DNA of 5,599 nt from positions 1 through 5,599 of the forward strand of contig DAOVLE010000279.1 in the NCBI GenBank assembly GCA_030631415.1, read 5' to 3'. The notes under the pieces were generated by a model. It saw only the letters and a list, made by a program, of their open reading frames with translations. It was not told where the DNA came from and searched no databases. The translations under genes and the position numbers were made by a program. Source of the DNA: JAAEQG01 sp023133475 (GTDB lineage Bacteria; Planctomycetota; Phycisphaerae; UBA1845). This document shows, piece after piece, positions 4,947 to 5,599 of the stretch (position 1 is its first letter; each line of letters begins with the position of its first letter).

Positions 4947-5599
4947 ATGGGAATGCTCATGGAAACTATCGCCCTGGCTCGCCCGGATATCACACAACGA
5001 GAGATCGACGCGGTCGTCGAAGTTCTCAAGACCCCCCAACTGTCTCTGGGACCCCGGCTCGACGAATTCGAGCGGGCTTTTGCTGACTATTGTCGGACTC
5101 GATATGCCGTGGCGTGCAATAGCGGCACCTCGGCGCTGCATCTGCTGATGATGGCGGTGGGCATCAAGCCCGGCGCCGAAGTCATTGTAACCCCATTCTC
5201 ATTCATCGCTTCCGCCAACTGTGCCCTCTTTGAAGGCGGGACGCCGGTCTTCGCCGACATCGACCCGGACACCTGGAACATCGACCCGCAACGGGTGGAA
5301 GAAAAGATCACCGACCGCACCAAGGCCATCATCCCAGTGGATGTCTTCGGGCAGGTGGCGGACTTTGATCCGATTCTGGCGGTGGCTCGGCGGCGTAACA
5401 TTGCCGTTATCGAGGACTCCTGTGAGGCGTTGGGAGGGCTTTACAAAGGCAAGCGAGCCGGTGGGATCGCCGACGCGGGAGTGTTCGGGTTCTATCCCAA
5501 CAAGCAGATCACCGTCGGCGAAGGCGGGATGATTGTGACCGACAACCGGGAATGGGCTGATTTGGTGCGGTCCCTGCTCAACCAGGGGCGTAGCTCGGG
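4947..5599 (+). CDS. DegT/DnrJ/EryC1/StrS-family aminotransferase (5' part)
   Basis: This encodes the first 217 residues of a PLP-dependent sugar aminotransferase, cut by the window end; family members are usually about 370-400 aa. Landmarks are LSLGPRLDEFERAFADYC (32-49), the PLP-phosphate-type loop NSGTSALHLL (58-67), VTPFSFIASAN (81-91), FADIDPDTWNIDP (102-114), PVDVFGQVADF (130-140), Asp157 in IEDSCEALGG, and the predicted Schiff-base lysine Lys186 in FYPNKQITVGEGG. Such enzymes transfer an amino group, usually from glutamate, to a keto group of a nucleotide sugar for surface polysaccharide, glycan or secondary metabolite synthesis. The precise sugar cannot be told from this part. It is divergent from all other genes here and may open a polysaccharide cluster to the right. 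The start at 4947 is supported by GAGGGA 6 bases upstream. Confidence 0.93.
   Translation, partial: MGMLMETIALARPDITQREIDAVVEVLKTPQLSLGPRLDEFERAFADYCRTRYAVACNSGTSALHLLMMAVGIKPGAEVIVTPFSFIASANCALFEGGTPVFADIDPDTWNIDPQRVEEKITDRTKAIIPVDVFGQVADFDPILAVARRRNIAVIEDSCEALGGLYKGKRAGGIADAGVFGFYPNKQITVGEGGMIVTDNREWADLVRSLLNQGRSS

Noticed and set aside
1..5599. A complete undescribed defence or mobile system
   Set aside because: The genes present (ResB, lipoproteins, small zincin, sugar aminotransferase) do not form a nuclease, toxin or recombinase module; the novelty is limited to repeats and uncharacterised lipoproteins.

Overview
The window looks like a chromosomal segment of a GC-rich bacterium with many short dispersed repeats, most likely a Planctomycetota (Phycisphaerae-like) lineage. 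That placement is inference. It rests on a ResB-type cytochrome c maturation protein beside several small secreted proteins or lipoproteins of unrecognised family, and on repeat types that I associate from memory with planctomycete genomes. No rRNA, tRNA or marker gene is present to prove it.

Layout. (1) 32-1822, minus: a ResB/Ccs1-like membrane protein of system II cytochrome c biogenesis, whose stop codon lies inside a 7-bp tandem repeat. (2) 1823-1983: an intergenic gap with a perfect 41-bp inverted repeat (1861-1901 / 1915-1955). (3) 1984-3854, minus: three co-directional genes with short gaps. They encode a 296-aa and a 218-aa predicted lipoprotein that appear distantly related to each other, and a 72-aa secreted peptide. 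With resB they could form one transcription unit read right to left, started by a sigma-70-like promoter near 3917-3974. (4) 3855-4130: promoter region plus a REP-like hairpin. (5) 4131-4508, minus: a small zincin-like metallopeptidase (HExxH), probably translated from a leaderless or nearly leaderless mRNA. (6) 4509-4946: a repeat-dense intergenic region. It holds a third copy of the palindrome unit, three REP-like hairpins with a GTAG head, and a 160-bp element with 23-bp imperfect terminal inverted repeats. (7) 4947-5599, plus: the first 217 codons of a DegT/DnrJ/EryC1/StrS-type PLP aminotransferase, open at the window edge and probably the first gene of a sugar or surface-polysaccharide cluster.

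How the parts relate. The lipoproteins, the small peptide and ResB are all predicted to act in or at the cytoplasmic membrane or periplasm, but only ResB has a recognisable role (delivering reduced apocytochrome and haem to the CcsA synthase). The aminotransferase is divergent and functionally unrelated. I do not see a new defence system or large mobile system. The most interesting content is the non-coding repeat ecology: REP/BIME-like hairpins, a TA-flanked MITE-like element, and a repeat whose sense-strand RNA could fold into a helix with tandem G-A pairs and a GNRA loop.
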